DNA of 64,000 nucleotides, taken from Paenibacillus sp. SC116 (GTDB taxonomy: Bacteria > Bacillota > Bacilli > Paenibacillales > Paenibacillaceae). The notes under the pieces are model-generated. The model ran no database searches and had not been told where the DNA came from. It was given only the letters and a program-made list of their open reading frames with translations. The position numbers and the translations under genes are program-made. The stretch spans positions 62,001-126,000 of the forward strand of contig NZ_JANIOF010000006.1 in NCBI RefSeq assembly GCF_024733555.1. Reading direction: 5' to 3'. This document shows, piece by piece, positions 62,798-64,000 of the stretch (positions within the stretch are counted from its first letter, which is position 1; the number at the start of each line of letters is the position of its first letter).

Positions 62798-64000
62798 TTA
62801 CTCTCTTCCTTTATTTCGACTGCTCGTACGGATAAACAGTTTCACGATTTCTACAATTGGCACAATGCTAATTGCAGCTGTCACGACAATCAACCATTGC
62901 TCGCTATTTAGAGGCACAACGCTGAATAAGTCGTTCATATAGGGTACCCAAATGACGACCAATACAAGGACACCTGCTGCAAGTGCTGCCCAGTTCAAGT
63001 ATCGGTTGGAGAAGACACCAATCGTGAATATCGATTTTGTATTGGAGCGAACGTTGAATACATGAGTGAGCTGAATGAGGCCTAGTGTTGCAAAGGCCAT
63101 CGTAACAGCGACAGATTCATCATAATGAGTATGTCCCCACCAATAGGTGAATAAGGTTAAAGCTGCTTCCAGTATTCCTTGATAAATAATGCTGGTGCCA
63201 ACGCCATCTGCAAATACGCTTGTCGCAGAACTGCGCGGTGGCTGCTTCATAATGTCTTGTTCCGCTTTCTCCAACCCAAGCGCGAGTGCTGGCAGCGTAT
63301 CGGTGACGAGGTTAATCCACAGGATGTGGATTGGAAACAGGATCTTCCAGTTCAATAACGTTGCAATAAATAACGTGATAACCTCACCTAAGTTGGCAGA
63401 GAGTAGAAACTGGATTGTTTTTCGAATGTTGCTGTAAACTTTTCGCCCTTCTTCTACTGCGACGACAATGGTGGAGAAGTTGTCATCCGCCAGTACCATA
63501 TCCGAAACGCCTTTGGATACATCCGTTCCTGTAATCCCCATGCCAATCCCGATGTCCGATGCCTTTAGTGCTGGCGCATCATTGACACCATCTCCTGTCA
63601 TCGCAACGACTTTACCATGTTTTTTCCAAGCTTGGACGATCCGTACTTTGTGCTCAGGAGATACGCGAGCATAGACCGAGTACTGGGTTACTTTGCTCAT
63701 GAACGTTTGTTCATCCAACTCATTAAGTTCACGTCCCGTGAGCACGCCACTCTCATCTTGAATAATGTCAAGTTCCTTCGCAATAGCGGCGGCAGTATCA
63801 CGATGGTCGCCAGTTATCATAATCGGACGAATGCCAGCTTCTTTGCATATGCGAACGGCTTCCTTTACTTCTTCGCGCGGTGGATCAATCATGCCGACTA
63901 ATCCAATAAAGGTCAGATTGGCTTCAACCTCGTTTGGTTCCATAGAATGCGGAAGATCAGGCTTATCGGTGTAGGCAAGGGCAAGCACGCGCAGTGCCTT
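62798..64000 (-). CDS. calcium-type P-ATPase, C-terminal part (cut by window edge)
   Basis: The reading frame is open to base 64000, so the N-terminal part, including the DKTGT phosphorylation site, lies outside. Visible: the PMITGDHRDTA segment and the VAMTGDGVNDAPALK hinge of the P domain, then helices M5-M10 (FLLSANLGEVITLFIA; LWINLVTDTLPALALGLE), the LTNPxxD-like calcium region. This matches the PMR1/YloB group of Ca2+-exporting ATPases. Confidence 0.9.
   Translation of the reverse strand, partial: KALRVLALAYTDKPDLPHSMEPNEVEANLTFIGLVGMIDPPREEVKEAVRICKEAGIRPIMITGDHRDTAAAIAKELDIIQDESGVLTGRELNELDEQTFMSKVTQYSVYARVSPEHKVRIVQAWKKHGKVVAMTGDGVNDAPALKASDIGIGMGITGTDVSKGVSDMVLADDNFSTIVVAVEEGRKVYSNIRKTIQFLLSANLGEVITLFIATLLNWKILFPIHILWINLVTDTLPALALGLEKAEQDIMKQPPRSSATSVFADGVGTSIIYQGILEAALTLFTYWWGHTHYDESVAVTMAFATLGLIQLTHVFNVRSNTKSIFTIGVFSNRYLNWAALAAGVLVLVVIWVPYMNDLFSVVPLNSEQWLIVVTAAISIVPIVEIVKLFIRTSSRNKGRE

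Noticed and set aside
1-64000. tRNA, rRNA, insertion sequences, prophage genes
   Set aside because: No cloverleaf, rRNA core, transposase or integrase was recognised in reading both strands; a dedicated scan would be needed to exclude small or degenerate ones.

Overview
The window reads as chromosome of a low-to-mid GC, endospore-forming member of the Bacillota, most likely Paenibacillaceae. The evidence is gene content: the sporulation checkpoint peptide Sda, Bacillus-type primosome genes dnaB-dnaI, trxA-uvrC close to sdhCAB, coproheme decarboxylase HemQ, the futalosine menaquinone enzyme MqnE, and a cholesterol-dependent cytolysin closely resembling alveolysin of the Paenibacillus alvei group. 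Strong AGGAGG-type ribosome binding sites, frequent TTG/GTG starts and hairpin-plus-U-run terminators fit this. I saw no rRNA, tRNA, insertion sequence, prophage or CRISPR array. Assignments rest on reading the translated sequences; no database search was run.

Layout. 1-9.9 kb: HAD phosphatase, DUF456 membrane protein, MurJ-type flippase, a DUF2515-type protein, thioredoxin-like protein, heme A synthase, a lone HEPN protein and two GT4 glycosyltransferases. 10-13.2 kb: SAM-I riboswitch and metNIQ. 13.2-15.7 kb: an AT-rich stretch with a secreted protein and a 45-residue membrane peptide translationally overlapping a lipoprotein. 15.7-21.4 kb: DoxX protein, atypical SDR, and a sugar-acid/glycerate module (CdaR-type regulator, GntP-type permease, glycerate kinase). 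21.4-25.9 kb: PnuC, Nfu, YuzB, an NDH-2-like oxidoreductase, MqnE and ErpA (Fe-S and quinone functions). 26-29.7 kb: the cytolysin, a short ATP-grasp protein, sda with DnaA boxes, and a zinc-ribbon protein. 29.8-34.2 kb: ferredoxin-NADP reductase, NADH dehydrogenase, HemQ, YuiB.

34.2-37.3 kb: an ABC-F ribosome-protection ATPase behind a long leader that ends in a terminator whose 3' arm is the ribosome binding site, plus a flavodoxin-fold reductase. 37.3-43.4 kb: dnaB, dnaI, a YqzM-like peptide, trxA and a long uvrC. 43.5-48 kb: a CPBP protease fusion and a c-di-AMP riboswitch controlling Ktr-type potassium uptake. 48-52.7 kb: LysR regulator divergent from sdhCAB. 52.7-64 kb: small orphan protein, aldehyde dehydrogenase, two metallophosphoesterases, CDF efflux pump, histidinol phosphatase, LysR regulator, MFS transporter, GNAT enzyme, and the C-terminal part of a calcium-type P-ATPase cut by the window edge.

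Most of the window is core metabolism in a Bacillus-like order. I found no obviously new multi-gene defence or biosynthetic system. The most unusual signals are regulatory (the ABC-F attenuator, the LexA/DnaA-flanked sda promoter, a hairpin burying a start site) and a few small genes: a 45-residue membrane peptide, a 50-residue tail-anchored-like peptide and a 31-codon ORF whose ribosome site lies in a terminator.
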